37,796 nt of DNA from Alphaproteobacteria bacterium (GCA_024279045.1 JAJRRZ010000027.1:1-37796), one strand, 5' to 3'; shown: positions 19,664-31,426, counted from the first letter of the stretch. The notes: generated by a model not told the origin, from the sequence alone. Translations and numbers: made by a program.

Positions 19664-20746
19664 ATGTCCTTTGTTTACCGCACCGTGCTGGATGTGCTGC
19701 ACCGTTCCGGGCTGGCGCGCGCCAGCCGCGGCACTTGCCGTGGCGTGGGCGTGGTGTTCATGCTGCATCGCGTGCTGCCCGCTACCTTCAGCGCCGCCAG
19801 CACCACAGGCACGGCTGGAGATGCCTTCGCGCCCAATGCGGGGCTGGCCATTACACCGGAATTCCTGGATGCCGCCATAGCCATCACTCGCCAGCAGGGC
19901 TATGACATCATCCCCCTGCGCGAGGTGCCCGCACGGTTGGCCGCCGCGCGCGAAGGCAAGGCGCGGCGCCCCTTTGCGGCATTCACGCTGGATGATGGCT
20001 ACCGCGACAACATGGAACACGCCTGGGAGGTGTTCCGCCGCCACGAGGCGCCCTTCACCATCTTCGTCGCTCCGGCCTATGCCGATGGAGAAGGCGAATT
20101 GTGGTGGGATGCGCTGGAGCAGGTCATCCGCGCCAACGATGTGCTGCACTGCGATCTGCCCGGCTTGCCGCGATCCATTCCCATGGTCAGTGCCGCCGAC
20201 AAGCAGGCGGCATGGGACATGCTCTATCCTGCCATCCGTTACATGGACGAGCATGCCCAGCGCGAATTCATCATCCGTTTTGCCGCGCGCCACGGCGTGG
20301 ATGTGCATCAGCAGTGTCGCGAGCTGATCATGGACTGGAACGAGCTGCGCGAGATCGCCGCCGACGAGCTGTGCGACATCGGCGCGCACACGCTGCATCA
20401 CCGGGCGCTGGCGCGCACGCCGGAAGATGAGGCTCGCCACGAGATGGCCGCCTCGCGCCAGCGCCTGCAGCAGGAGCTGGGGGTGGCGGCGGACATGCTG
20501 GCCTATCCCTATGGCGATGCCGATTCCGCCGGACCGCGCGAGTTTGCCTTGGCGCGGGAACTGGGCTTCACGCTGGCGCTCACCACCCGCAAGGGCCACC
20601 TCTATGCCGAACATGCGGATCATCTCACCGCCTTGCCGCGGCTGTCGCTGAATGGCTTCTACCAGCAACCGCACTACCTCGACGTGCTGCTTTCCGGCCT
20701 GCCATTCCTGCTCTACAATCGTTTCCGCCGCCTCAATGTTGCCTGA
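19664..20746 (+). CDS. Polysaccharide deacetylase family protein (NodB-like)
   Basis: VGVVFMLHRVLP; FAAFTLDDGYRDNMEHAWEV; DIGAHTLHHRALAR; LAYPYGD. Confidence 0.9.
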   Translation: MSFVYRTVLDVLHRSGLARASRGTCRGVGVVFMLHRVLPATFSAASTTGTAGDAFAPNAGLAITPEFLDAAIAITRQQGYDIIPLREVPARLAAAREGKARRPFAAFTLDDGYRDNMEHAWEVFRRHEAPFTIFVAPAYADGEGELWWDALEQVIRANDVLHCDLPGLPRSIPMVSAADKQAAWDMLYPAIRYMDEHAQREFIIRFAARHGVDVHQQCRELIMDWNELREIAADELCDIGAHTLHHRALARTPEDEARHEMAASRQRLQQELGVAADMLAYPYGDADSAGPREFALARELGFTLALTTRKGHLYAEHADHLTALPRLSLNGFYQQPHYLDVLLSGLPFLLYNRFRRLNVA

Positions 20747-20889
20747 GCCGTGCCGGGCGCGGGTGGCCGAAACAGGACGGGAGAAAATTCCCGGCACCCC
20801 TGTCGCGTTGCGGTTGACGTCCTGTGTGCCGCGGCGCAATATCCCTGACCGTTGCAATATCAATTTACCACAATTGATGGCAGGCGGGC

Positions 20890-22050
20890 ATGCGGATCAT
20901 CACTGAAACGGCGGCGCTGCGCGATCTCTGCCGGGATCTCGCGGCGGAAGACTACATCACCGTGGATACTGAATTCATCCGCGAACGCACCTATTGGGCC
21001 AGGTTGTGCCTGATCCAGGTGGCCGGCGCACGCGAGGCGGTCATCATCGACCCGTTGGCCGAAGGCATCGACCTGTCGCCATTCTTCGACCTGCTGGCCG
21101 ATGAGAGGGTGCTGAAAGTGTTCCATGCCGGGCGGCAGGACGTGGAAATCTTCCATCATCTTGCCGGACGCATACCCGCGCCGTTGTTCGACACGCAGAT
21201 CGCCGCCATGGTCTGCGGCTTCGGCGATCAGGTGAGTTATGGCGCGCTGGTGGAAAGGCTCACCGGCGTGCGAATCGACAAGGGCTCGCGCTTCACCGAC
21301 TGGGCGCGCCGCCCGCTGTCGCAGCGGCAACTGGAGTATGCCCTGGCCGATGTTACGCACCTGCGCGAGGCCTACGAGAAGCTACGCGAGGAACTACGCC
21401 GCTCCGGGCGCGAACCCTGGCTGAAGGAAGAGCTGGCCATTCTCACCAGCCGTGAAACCTACGAACAGGACGTCGACGAGGCATGGCGGCGCATCAAATT
21501 TCGCCCGCGTGATGCGCGGCAACTGGCTTTGCTGCAGCGCCTGGCCCGCTGGCGCGAGGAGGAAGCCCAGCGCCGCGACCTACCGCGCCGCCGCATATTG
21601 AAGGACGAGGCCATTGTCGAGATCGCCAGTGAAATGCCACGCACCGAGAAGGCATTGGCCGCCTTGCGCAATGTCTCCGCCGATCAGGCCCGGAAGGGGG
21701 CTGGCAAGGCCATCGTGAAGCTGGTGGAGGAGGTGCTGGCCCTGCCAAAGGAACAACTTCCACAGCTGGCGAAACGCGAAAAGCCCCACCCGGAAGGCAC
21801 CCAGGCGCGCGCCGACATCCTGAAGTTGGCGCTCAAGATCGTCTGCGAACGAGAGAACATTGCACCGAAACTCCTTGCCTCCGCCGCCGACCTGGAAAAA
21901 CTGGCCGCCGGGCGCGAGGATCTGCCAGTGCTGAAGGGCTGGCGCCGCGAGGTTTTTGGCGATCTGGCATTGCAATTGCTGCGCGGCGAGCGGGTCATTG
22001 GCCTGAAAAGTGGCCGCCCCGCCATCCTGCCGGCCCGGGGTGAGTGCTGA
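20890..22050 (+). CDS. rnd: Ribonuclease D
   Basis: DYITVDTEFIRERTYWARLCLIQVAG; VLKVFHAGRQDVEIF; YALADVTHLREAYEKL; HRDC-like C-terminus. Confidence 0.95.
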   Translation: MRIITETAALRDLCRDLAAEDYITVDTEFIRERTYWARLCLIQVAGAREAVIIDPLAEGIDLSPFFDLLADERVLKVFHAGRQDVEIFHHLAGRIPAPLFDTQIAAMVCGFGDQVSYGALVERLTGVRIDKGSRFTDWARRPLSQRQLEYALADVTHLREAYEKLREELRRSGREPWLKEELAILTSRETYEQDVDEAWRRIKFRPRDARQLALLQRLARWREEEAQRRDLPRRRILKDEAIVEIASEMPRTEKALAALRNVSADQARKGAGKAIVKLVEEVLALPKEQLPQLAKREKPHPEGTQARADILKLALKIVCERENIAPKLLASAADLEKLAAGREDLPVLKGWRREVFGDLALQLLRGERVIGLKSGRPAILPARGEC

Positions 22051-22185
22051 TGCTGTTGATTGTTCCTGCCGGATGCTGCCTTCCCTTCTCTTCCTTGCCA
22101 TGGAGTGATGAAATTTCTCTCGTCCGGGAGCTGTTTTTGGTTATGTTGGGAATTTGATGGTCATTTGCACCGAAACGGGCTTTCC

Positions 22186-22349
22186 TGGGCCCGGGGCCCA
22201 TTAAGAGGCATGGTAGGTGCGTCATTTGCGAAAAATATCAGCGTTTTTTGCCCGCCGGGAATGCCTGTAGGTATTTCCAAGGGCAAAAAGGCGTTGATAT
22301 GCAGCATGAACGCCACAGATGCCGTAAAAATTTATGGGTCCTGTCCCAA
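22186..22349. mobile_element. Diverged MITE-like hairpin element (E1)
   Basis: TIR-like TGGGCCCGGGGCCCAT / rc TTGGGACAGGACCCAT, internal ATATCA(G/A)CG..TTTTTGCCC arms, GGGAATGCC-TGTA-GGTATTTCC apex at centre. Confidence 0.6.
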
Positions 22350-22373
22350 GGCAGGCGGGAAATCCCGAACATC

Positions 22374-22538
22374 TAGGGTCTGGTCTCAATAAATGAGTGC
22401 TTCTCATGGGCATTTTGGCAAAATAGCAGCGGCTTTTCGTTCGCAGGCAATAGTGGAGCTATTGGCAAGAACGAAAAACCGCCTGATATGCAGCCAAAAT
22501 GCCCATGGGGAGTGCTCAGGTATTGAGTCCAGACCCTA
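22374..22538. mobile_element. MITE-like long palindromic element (E2), TA-flanked
   Basis: TAGGGTCTGG(T)CTCAATA...TATTGAG(T)CCAGACCCTA; arms pair along whole length (about 80% by eye), apex CAATAG-tggag-CTATTG exactly at the midpoint. Confidence 0.8.
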
Positions 22539-22597
22539 GTGCAACACCTCTGAAATGGCTCGCCTGCACAAGGCGCAACATATGGAGAGAAAGGCAC

Positions 22598-23110
22598 ATG
22601 CAAAACACCGGGCCTGACCTGGACGAACGCTACCGCAAGGGGTTCCCTGTTTCGTGGGACCAGTTCCACCGGGATGCCCGCGCGCTGGCCTGGCGGCTGG
22701 CGGAGAAGGGCCCATTTCATGCAGTGCTGGCCATTACCCGAGGCGGGTTGGTGCCTGCGGCCATCGTCGCGCGCGAGCTTGACCTGCGCGACATCGAAAC
22801 CATTGGCATCGCTTCCTACGATTTCAGCAGGCAGGGCGAACTGAACATGCTGAAAAGGCCGGCGGAGAAATATCTGAAGGATGGCGGCGCCGGGGTGCTG
22901 GTGGTGGATGACCTGGTGGACACCGGCAAGACGCTGAAATTCACCCGCGAGCTCTTGCCGAACGCGCATTACGCCTGCGTTTATGCCAAGCCCGCCGGGG
23001 TGCAACTGGTGGATACTTTCATTACCGAGGTGTCGCAGGATACTTGGATTTTCCTGCCGTGGGACATGGCGCTGCAATTCGCGCCCCCCATCCGCGAAAG
23101 CGGCGCCTGA
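22598..23110 (+). CDS. gpt: Xanthine (hypoxanthine/guanine) phosphoribosyltransferase Gpt-like
   Basis: [66 protein letters not shown]. Confidence 0.9.
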   Translation: MQNTGPDLDERYRKGFPVSWDQFHRDARALAWRLAEKGPFHAVLAITRGGLVPAAIVARELDLRDIETIGIASYDFSRQGELNMLKRPAEKYLKDGGAGVLVVDDLVDTGKTLKFTRELLPNAHYACVYAKPAGVQLVDTFITEVSQDTWIFLPWDMALQFAPPIRESGA

Positions 23111-23471
23111 TGCTGCCAGCGCAGGCAGGGCAGACTCATTACGCACGCCTTCGAACTCGTGTGCATTTCTGCTCTCGACAAGGCCCCTTATCGCATGGAG
23201 ACCAAAATTTCCGCAGGCGCCTGCATGCATGTTGTTTGCAACATGCCGGGGCTGCTGAAAAGCAGGCGCGGCTGTGGCGCGATAGCAATTTTCGTCATTG
23301 TCCTGATTGTCTCGTCAACCACCACAGACAAGGGGTAGACAAGAGGTGTCTGTGATGAAGCTGTTTCTTCGGGAGTTCGGTAGCAGGCACAATGCTTGTG
23401 CATTGCGTGCGGGGCGGCCCTGCGTTATCAAGCGGACACGCAAAAACTGGATGCACACGGGAGAATCGCGA

Positions 23472-23759
23472 ATGTCCGTGGATACAGAGACGGTGCAGCG
23501 CATCGCGCGGCTGGCGCGCATACGCATTGCCGAGGAAGAACTGGAGCCGATGGCCAGGGAGTTGTCGGCCATTCTCGACTGGATCGGCCAGCTCGACGAA
23601 GTGGATACGGCTGACGTGGAGCCGATGACCTCGGTGGAAGACATGCCGATGAAGAAGCGCGCCGATGTGGTAGCCGACGGCAATTGCGCGGACGACATCC
23701 TGGCCAATGCGCCAAGGCGCGAGGGCAACTTCTTCGTTGTTCCCAAGGTGGTTGAATAA
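23472..23759 (+). CDS. gatC: Asp-tRNA(Asn)/Glu-tRNA(Gln) amidotransferase subunit GatC
   Basis: [52 protein letters not shown]; upstream of gatA. Confidence 0.96.
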   Translation: MSVDTETVQRIARLARIRIAEEELEPMARELSAILDWIGQLDEVDTADVEPMTSVEDMPMKKRADVVADGNCADDILANAPRREGNFFVVPKVVE

Positions 23760-23789
23760 TCAGATACAGATATCTGAAGGGCTGGATGA

Positions 23790-25271
23790 ATGTCCGAACT
23801 TACCGATCTGACATTGGAGCAGGCGCGTGATGGCCTGAAGAAGGGTGAATTCAGCGCCAGCGAACTCGTCGAGGCCTATTTGCAGGCCATCGAGGCGGCC
23901 AATGGCGCGCTGAATGCCTACATTGCCAGCACGGCGGAAAAGGCGCTGGAAATGGCCGCAGAGAGTGATGCCCGCCTGAGCAAGGGTGAGGCGCGCCCCC
24001 TGGAGGGCGTGCCCATCGGCGTGAAGGACCTGTTCGCCACCCGTGATGTGCATACCCAGGCCTGCTCGAACATCCTGCGGGACTTCCGCCCGCGCTATGA
24101 ATCCACCGTTACCGCCAATCTGTGGCGGGACGGCGCGGTGATGCTGGGCAAGCTGAACATGGACGAGTTCGCCATGGGCTCGTCCAACGAGACGTCCTGT
24201 CATGGCCCGGTGGTCAATCCGTGGCGGCGCAAGGGAGATGAGGCGAAGCTCACCCCCGGCGGCTCTTCGGGCGGTTCGGCGGCTGCCGTGGCGGCACGAC
24301 TGTGCGCGGCGGCGACTGCCTCGGATACCGGCGGCTCCATTCGCCAGCCCGCGGCCTTTACCGGCACGGTGGGCATCAAGCCCACCTACGGGCGCTGCTC
24401 GCGCTGGGGCATGGTGGCCTTTGCTAGCTCGCTGGATCAGGCCGGGCCCATTGCCCGCACGGTGCGTGATGCCGCCATCATGCTGACTTCCATGGCCGGC
24501 CATGACGAGAAGGACACCACTTCGGCCAATGTCGAGGTGCCGGATTTCGAGGCGGCACTGGACGGCGGCATCGAGGGAATGAAAATCGGCATTCCGAAGG
24601 AATACCGCGTGCAGGGCATGCCGAAGGAAATGGAAAAGCTGTGGCAGCAGGGCGCGCAGTGGCTGAAGGAGCAGGGCGCGGAAATCGTGGAAGTCTCCCT
24701 GCCGCACACGAAATATGCGCTGCCGGCCTATTACATCGTTGCCCCGGCGGAGGCCTCTTCCAATCTGGCGCGTTATGACGGCGTGCGCTACGGCCTGCGG
24801 GTGGAGGCCGACGACCTCACCGACATGTATGAGCTGACGCGTGCGCAAGGGTTTGGCGCGGAGGTGAAGCGCCGTGTGCTCATCGGCACCTATGTGCTTT
24901 CCGCCGGTTATTACGATGCCTATTACCTGAAGGCGCAGAAGGTGCGCACGCTCATCAAGCGCGATTTCGATGCGGTTTTCGAGCAGGTGGATGCGCTGCT
25001 CACGCCAACCACGCCGTCGCCCGCCTTCGCGCTGGGAGAAAACGTGGACGACCCGCTGAAAATGTATCTCAACGACATCTTCACCGTTACGGTGAACATG
25101 GCCGGGCTGCCGGGCATTTCCGTGCCGGCGGGGTTTTCGGCGGATGGCTTGCCACTGGGCCTGCAGTTTATCGGCAAACCGTTCGACGAGGCCACCATCC
25201 TGAAACTGGCGCACGGCATCGAACAGGCGGCTGATCTGGATATGGCGCCCAGTGCCTGGTGGAAGAGCTGA
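23790..25271 (+). CDS. gatA: Asp-tRNA(Asn)/Glu-tRNA(Gln) amidotransferase subunit GatA
   Basis: 493 aa; [58 protein letters not shown] amidase signature. Confidence 0.98.
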   Translation: MSELTDLTLEQARDGLKKGEFSASELVEAYLQAIEAANGALNAYIASTAEKALEMAAESDARLSKGEARPLEGVPIGVKDLFATRDVHTQACSNILRDFRPRYESTVTANLWRDGAVMLGKLNMDEFAMGSSNETSCHGPVVNPWRRKGDEAKLTPGGSSGGSAAAVAARLCAAATASDTGGSIRQPAAFTGTVGIKPTYGRCSRWGMVAFASSLDQAGPIARTVRDAAIMLTSMAGHDEKDTTSANVEVPDFEAALDGGIEGMKIGIPKEYRVQGMPKEMEKLWQQGAQWLKEQGAEIVEVSLPHTKYALPAYYIVAPAEASSNLARYDGVRYGLRVEADDLTDMYELTRAQGFGAEVKRRVLIGTYVLSAGYYDAYYLKAQKVRTLIKRDFDAVFEQVDALLTPTTPSPAFALGENVDDPLKMYLNDIFTVTVNMAGLPGISVPAGFSADGLPLGLQFIGKPFDEATILKLAHGIEQAADLDMAPSAWWKS

Positions 25272-25556
25272 TCTCCTGTGGTCGGCAGGTTCACTGCGCG
25301 ACACGAGTTCATCCACTCCATCGTCTCCGCCGAAGCGGGGATTCACAATATACCTTGAAAACAGTTGCCAGGCTCAGAACCGGTCAGTCCCGGTTTGCGC
25401 GGTGGTTGTTGTGGCCGATCTTTACCTTGCCGGCCATTTCATTTTCCTGCCATTGATTGCATATGGCCTTTTTGCGATAGTGCGGCCACACTGCCGCATG
25501 CCCCGCGCGGGCATGGCGGGTTTACATGCCACACAACACGAGTGAGGACATCGCAC

Positions 25557-25820
25557 ATGGGCGCGTTTTCCATCTGGCACTGGCTGATCGTTCTGGTGGT
25601 GGTGCTGCTGCTGTTCGGCGGCTCCGGCAAGATTTCCTCCCTGATGGGCGATCTAGCCAAGGGCATCAAGAGCTTCAAGAAGGGCCTCTCCGACGATGAC
25701 GAGGCCGTTGCCGCGGAAGACAAGAAGAGCATCGAAGACAAGAAAAGCATCGAGGCAAAGCGCCAGGCCGATGCCGGCGAAGCCTCGTCCAGCGAAAAGA
25801 AGACCGGCACCGGAAGCTGA
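25557..25820 (+). CDS. tatA: Sec-independent translocase subunit TatA
   Basis: [44 protein letters not shown]. Confidence 0.95.
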   Translation: MGAFSIWHWLIVLVVVLLLFGGSGKISSLMGDLAKGIKSFKKGLSDDDEAVAAEDKKSIEDKKSIEAKRQADAGEASSSEKKTGTGS

Positions 25821-25911
25821 GGCGCAACTTCCGGCACGGCTCGTGCGCAAGCCCCGTTTCGCGGCTGCGCCGCGCCTCGAATTCATCTGAACAGGCAGGG
25901 CACCTCTCGCC

Positions 25912-26457
25912 ATGTTCGATTTCGGCCTAGGCACATCGGAATTGCTGCTCATCGCCATGGTGGCGCTCATCGTAGTGGGCCCGAAGGAGCTGCCCGGGCT
26001 GCTGCGCACCATTGGCCGCTGGGTGGGCAAGATCAAGGCCCTGGCCGCCGACTTCCAGAGCCACCTTGACGACCTTACCCGGGAAACCGGCGTGAAGGAG
26101 GTGAAGGAAAAGGTGGAAAAGGACATCGGCGCGTTGTCGATCGAGGACCTGGATCGCGAATTCGCCGAGATCGAGAAGGAAATGCGCGAGCAGTTGGCCG
26201 AAGGGGCGAAACAGCCAGGCGGGCCGAAAGAGGCGGATGACGAGAATCTCGTCGAGGAAGAGGAGCGCCCCCTGCCGGAAACGCTCGATCTGGACAGCGA
26301 ACCAGGCGCGGCCAATGCACGGAAGGCCGCGCCAGGCAACGATGCCGAAGAAACTGGAGACGCCGCGGATGCGTCACGGAACATCCCGGCGGATACGGAC
26401 GATGCCGCGTCGAAGAAAACTGCGCCAGGGAAAGTAGCCGCCGGAGAACAGGCCTGA
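25912..26457 (+). CDS. tatB: Sec-independent translocase subunit TatB
   Basis: MFDFGLGTSELLLIAMVALIVVGPKELPGLLRTIGRWVGKIKALAADFQSHLDDL; between tatA and tatC. Confidence 0.95.
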   Translation: MFDFGLGTSELLLIAMVALIVVGPKELPGLLRTIGRWVGKIKALAADFQSHLDDLTRETGVKEVKEKVEKDIGALSIEDLDREFAEIEKEMREQLAEGAKQPGGPKEADDENLVEEEERPLPETLDLDSEPGAANARKAAPGNDAEETGDAADASRNIPADTDDAASKKTAPGKVAAGEQA

Positions 26458-26510
26458 GAACATCGTGCTGATCCCCGAAGCATTCACCCAGCCAGGTTGA
26501 ACGAACGAGC

Positions 26511-27347
26511 ATGAGCAGCAACGACATTGCCGAAAAGACGCCGGCACAGACACCTGCTCCGTCCGGCGGGGAGGAGCCGGACGAGGTGGAGGCCTCGCGC
26601 GCGCCGCTCATCGAGCATCTCATCGAGCTGCGCCAGCGGCTCATTCATTCGCTCATCGGCTTTGTCATCGCCTTCATTGTCAGCTTCTATTTCGCCAACC
26701 CGATCTTCAACTTCCTGCTGATCCCCTACAAGTGGGCCATTGGCGATGCGGCGGATCTGCAACTCATCTACACCGCGCCGCAGGAGTTCTTCTTCACGCA
26801 ATTGAAGATCGGCATGTTCGGCGGGCTGTTCCTGGCCTTTCCGTTGATCGCCATGCAGATCTACAAGTTCGTCGCACCCGGCCTCTACAAGCACGAGCGC
26901 GCCGCCTTCCGACCCTATCTGATTGCCACGCCGCTGCTGTTCCTGCTGGGCGCGGCGTTGGTGTTCTTCTTCATCCTGCCGGTGGCGTTGAAGTTCTTTG
27001 CCAGCTTCCAGCAGACCGGCGAGGGCGGCAAGGCGGCCATCGAACTGCTGCCGAAAGTGTCGGAATATCTCTCGCTGGTGATGACACTGATCCTTGCCTT
27101 CGGGGTGGCCTTCCAGTTGCCGGTCATCCTCACCCTGCTGGGCCGCGCGGGCATCGTAACCGCGGAACAACTGCGCAAGGGGCGGCGCTACGCCATCGTC
27201 GCGGTGGTAACCATCGCCGCCATCTTCACGCCGCCCGATCCGTTCTCGCAGATCGGCCTGGCCCTGCCCATGGTGGGCCTTTACGAGGTGGCCATCTGGC
27301 TGGTGGCGCGCGCCGAGAAGAAGCGCGAACAGGAATCACGGGCATGA
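26511..27347 (+). CDS. tatC: Sec-independent translocase subunit TatC
   Basis: [75 protein letters not shown]. Confidence 0.97.
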   Translation: MSSNDIAEKTPAQTPAPSGGEEPDEVEASRAPLIEHLIELRQRLIHSLIGFVIAFIVSFYFANPIFNFLLIPYKWAIGDAADLQLIYTAPQEFFFTQLKIGMFGGLFLAFPLIAMQIYKFVAPGLYKHERAAFRPYLIATPLLFLLGAALVFFFILPVALKFFASFQQTGEGGKAAIELLPKVSEYLSLVMTLILAFGVAFQLPVILTLLGRAGIVTAEQLRKGRRYAIVAVVTIAAIFTPPDPFSQIGLALPMVGLYEVAIWLVARAEKKREQESRA

Positions 27348-27377
27348 TGCCGCACGATATGGCAGGATGTGCCATGA

Positions 27378-28700
<1,323 letters not shown>

Positions 28701-28723
28701 AGCCACCACACGGGTGGGAAGCT

Positions 28724-30736
28724 TCACCAGCCACCACCGCCGCCACCACCACCACCGCCGCCTGAGCTTCCACCACCGAAGGAGCCGGAAGACGAATGCG
28801 ACGGCATCGACGCTGCCATGCTAGCCGCCATGTCCTGTGCCAGGGATGAGGACAGGGAATCCGCGCCACTGGAAAAATCACGCATCAGGTCGCCCTCGTA
28901 CCAGCGTGGCTGATAGGTTGCCGCCACCGCGCCACCAGCCGCCGCCGCCGTGGCCAGCCATGCCCTGAAGGCGCGTGTCCACGGCTCTTCCACGTCCAGC
29001 GCCACCGCCCAGGGCAACAGCTTCTCATACAGCGGAATGGACATTTCCGGCATGCCGTCCTCGCCGCGCCTGTTCAGGCGCTGCCTTTCCGCTGTTTCGA
29101 TGAACATGCGAAGGCCCTCGATCTCGTCCATTACACGCCGCCCTTCACGGGTGGGGCGCGGCAACAGGCGCTGAAACACCATCAACAGCAGTGGCGGTGC
29201 AAACAGCAGCGCCGCCAGCGGCCACAGCGCGATGCCGGATTGCAGCAGCGGCGCCAGCAGATGGCGCACGCCCGCGTTGAGGAACGCCAGCAGGATGAAG
29301 CCGACGAACAACAGCGCGAAAACAGTATGCAGCCGTGTCATGATTCCCCGTGCTGAGAAGACCTCCCGCAACAGGTTGTAGATGATGACGACCGGTATCA
29401 GCAGAAAGACTTCCACCAGCAGCAACTCGTGTGCGTAAGGCGCACCCAGCGTTGCCAGCGCCACCAGTCCGACGCCGATCAGCGCCAGAATGCCCAGCCC
29501 GATGAGAAAGTAACGCCTGTTGCGCTGGTACAGGTTGTCTGCGTATTCACGCTCCAGGGCTTCCTGAAATCTGCCCAGGACCATCCGCAGGCGCTTGCCG
29601 GTGGACTTGTCCAGTGTCAGCGGGGCATCAGGGTCGAGCAATTCGCTCAGGATCAGCCGTTCCCCCGGCGGCAGGCTGTTGTCCACGGGTTTCAGGCGGC
29701 GCAGGCTCAGCCTGCCGGCCTCGTCGCGTTTCAGCGAGACAAATCCTTTTGTTGCCAACGACAGCAGTGCGGCGATGAACGGGCGCGATTCTTCGGCGCG
29801 GATTTCGCCGGCTTCACGCATCAGCGCCGCGGCAATGGCGGGAGAAATGCCCTGTGGTGGTTCCCAGCGCGGCACGATGATGCCCGGCGACGGATCGCGC
29901 CCGTAACGCCACCAGGCCCAGCCGAAATAGCCCGCCAGCAATGCCACACCCGCCGCCAGCCAGCCCAGCCCGGCCAGATCCCATGCCTGCCACCAGAATT
30001 GTTTCAGCGCGCCGGGGGGCTTCACCACTCCGCTGGGAAAGGCGATGGCTATGGTGAAGCCTTCACCCGGCATCAGCGGGCGGTTGGTTTCCGCCACGAA
30101 ACGCCCGGCCCGGGCGAGCATGACACGGGCATCGCGCCCTTGTTCGCCCAGCCGCCCCGTATAGACGGCATGGCGCAGGACGGGGGCAGGGGAGGGCAAT
30201 GCCACTTCCACCCGCGCATGGCGGATGGGAAAGATCCAGAAATTGCCCGTAACGTTCCAGTAAAGCTCGTCGTAATCATTGAAGAAGCGCAACTGGCGCG
30301 TGGTGCGGTATGTAATGGCGTAGGTGTATGTCCCTGGCGGCAGAAATGCCTCCTGGCGCCCGATATAGATGCGCGCCACGCCCCTATCGGGGTGCTTGAC
30401 GAACCAGTTTTCCGGCTGGCCGTCGCGCAACACCTTCAGGACCTTCAGACCCACCTGGCCAACCCCGCCGTCGGCGCGGCGGAAACGCAGTGGAAAGTCG
30501 CGGTAGATGCCGCGTCGGATCTGCCGTCCCTCGGCCCGCACACGAATGGTTTCGGTTACCAGCAGCGCACCATCATGCTGCACCCGCACCGTGCTGGAGA
30601 AGTCGAGAATTTCCTCTGCCGCACGCGCCAGATATGAGGTGCCGGCCAGCAACGCGGCAACCAGCACTGCCAGCAGCAGCCAGTGGCGGGAAGCGAGCCT
30701 GGGCAGAGGGTGGTGCGGGTGCCGGGTCCACATCAT
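28724..30736 (-). CDS. DUF2207-domain membrane protein with Gly-rich C-terminus
   Basis: EEILDFSSTVRVQHDGALLVTETIRVRAEGRQIRRGIYRDFP; TM segments; C-terminal SGSFGGGSSGGGGGGGGGGGW; adjacent to lemA. Confidence 0.85.
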   Translation of the reverse strand: MMWTRHPHHPLPRLASRHWLLLAVLVAALLAGTSYLARAAEEILDFSSTVRVQHDGALLVTETIRVRAEGRQIRRGIYRDFPLRFRRADGGVGQVGLKVLKVLRDGQPENWFVKHPDRGVARIYIGRQEAFLPPGTYTYAITYRTTRQLRFFNDYDELYWNVTGNFWIFPIRHARVEVALPSPAPVLRHAVYTGRLGEQGRDARVMLARAGRFVAETNRPLMPGEGFTIAIAFPSGVVKPPGALKQFWWQAWDLAGLGWLAAGVALLAGYFGWAWWRYGRDPSPGIIVPRWEPPQGISPAIAAALMREAGEIRAEESRPFIAALLSLATKGFVSLKRDEAGRLSLRRLKPVDNSLPPGERLILSELLDPDAPLTLDKSTGKRLRMVLGRFQEALEREYADNLYQRNRRYFLIGLGILALIGVGLVALATLGAPYAHELLLVEVFLLIPVVIIYNLLREVFSARGIMTRLHTVFALLFVGFILLAFLNAGVRHLLAPLLQSGIALWPLAALLFAPPLLLMVFQRLLPRPTREGRRVMDEIEGLRMFIETAERQRLNRRGEDGMPEMSIPLYEKLLPWAVALDVEEPWTRAFRAWLATAAAAGGAVAATYQPRWYEGDLMRDFSSGADSLSSSLAQDMAASMAASMPSHSSSGSFGGGSSGGGGGGGGGGGW

Positions 30737-30745
30737 CTTGCCCCC

Positions 30746-31318
30746 TCATGATGATGGGGAAAGATCAACCTTCGGCACCTGCCGGGCAGAAGCGTCATCC
30801 AGCTCGAAGTATTCCGCCTTGGTGAAGTGAAAGGCATTGGCGATGATATTGGAGGGGAAGGATTCCACCAGCACGTTATTGTCGCGCACCGCGCCGTTGT
30901 AATAGCGCCGCGCCATCTGGATATCGTGCTCGATCTGCTGCAGTTGCCGTTGCAGATCCAGCACATTCTGGTCCGCCTTCAGGTCGGGATAGTTTTCCAC
31001 CGCCACGATGATTTTGCCCAGCAGCGAGCCGATCTCCTGCTCCACGGCGGAGCGCTCGGCGGGTGATGCATCACTCATGCCACTGGCCTTGGCACGCAAC
31101 TCTGTTACCTTTTCAAGGAGATCCTTCTCGTGCTTCATGTAACCCTTTACCGCAGCAACGAGGTTCGGGATGAGATTGGCGCGTTTTTTCAGTTGCACAT
31201 CGATGCCGGAATAGCCCTCCTGAACCATCTGGCGCGCGCGCACCAGACTGTTATAGATGATGATGCCATAGCCGACGATGGCGGCGGTGATCAGCAGCAG
31301 GGTCAAGGACGTGGACAT
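30746..31318 (-). CDS. lemA: LemA family protein
   Basis: Start set at MSTSLTLLLITAAIVGYGIIIYNSLVRARQMVQEGYSGIDVQLKKRANLIPNLVAAVKGYMKHEKDLLEKVTELRA. Confidence 0.95.
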   Translation of the reverse strand: MSTSLTLLLITAAIVGYGIIIYNSLVRARQMVQEGYSGIDVQLKKRANLIPNLVAAVKGYMKHEKDLLEKVTELRAKASGMSDASPAERSAVEQEIGSLLGKIIVAVENYPDLKADQNVLDLQRQLQQIEHDIQMARRYYNGAVRDNNVLVESFPSNIIANAFHFTKAEYFELDDASARQVPKVDLSPSS

Positions 31319-31426
31319 CTTCTTCCCCCCTTCCCTCGTTGAACAGGCTCCTCGCACATTGCATGCATCATGATACCATGCACGGAGCCACCGCAACCTG
31401 CCACAGATGAAGGAGCATTGCCAGCC

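Noticed and set aside
19613-20863. 416-aa minus-strand ORF
   Set aside because: Antisense of polysaccharide deacetylase
23760-25346. 528-aa minus-strand ORF
   Set aside because: Antisense of gatA
28724-28790. CCACCACC(G) low-complexity run possibly a microsatellite
   Set aside because: Explained as the poly-Gly codons of the DUF2207 protein C-terminus
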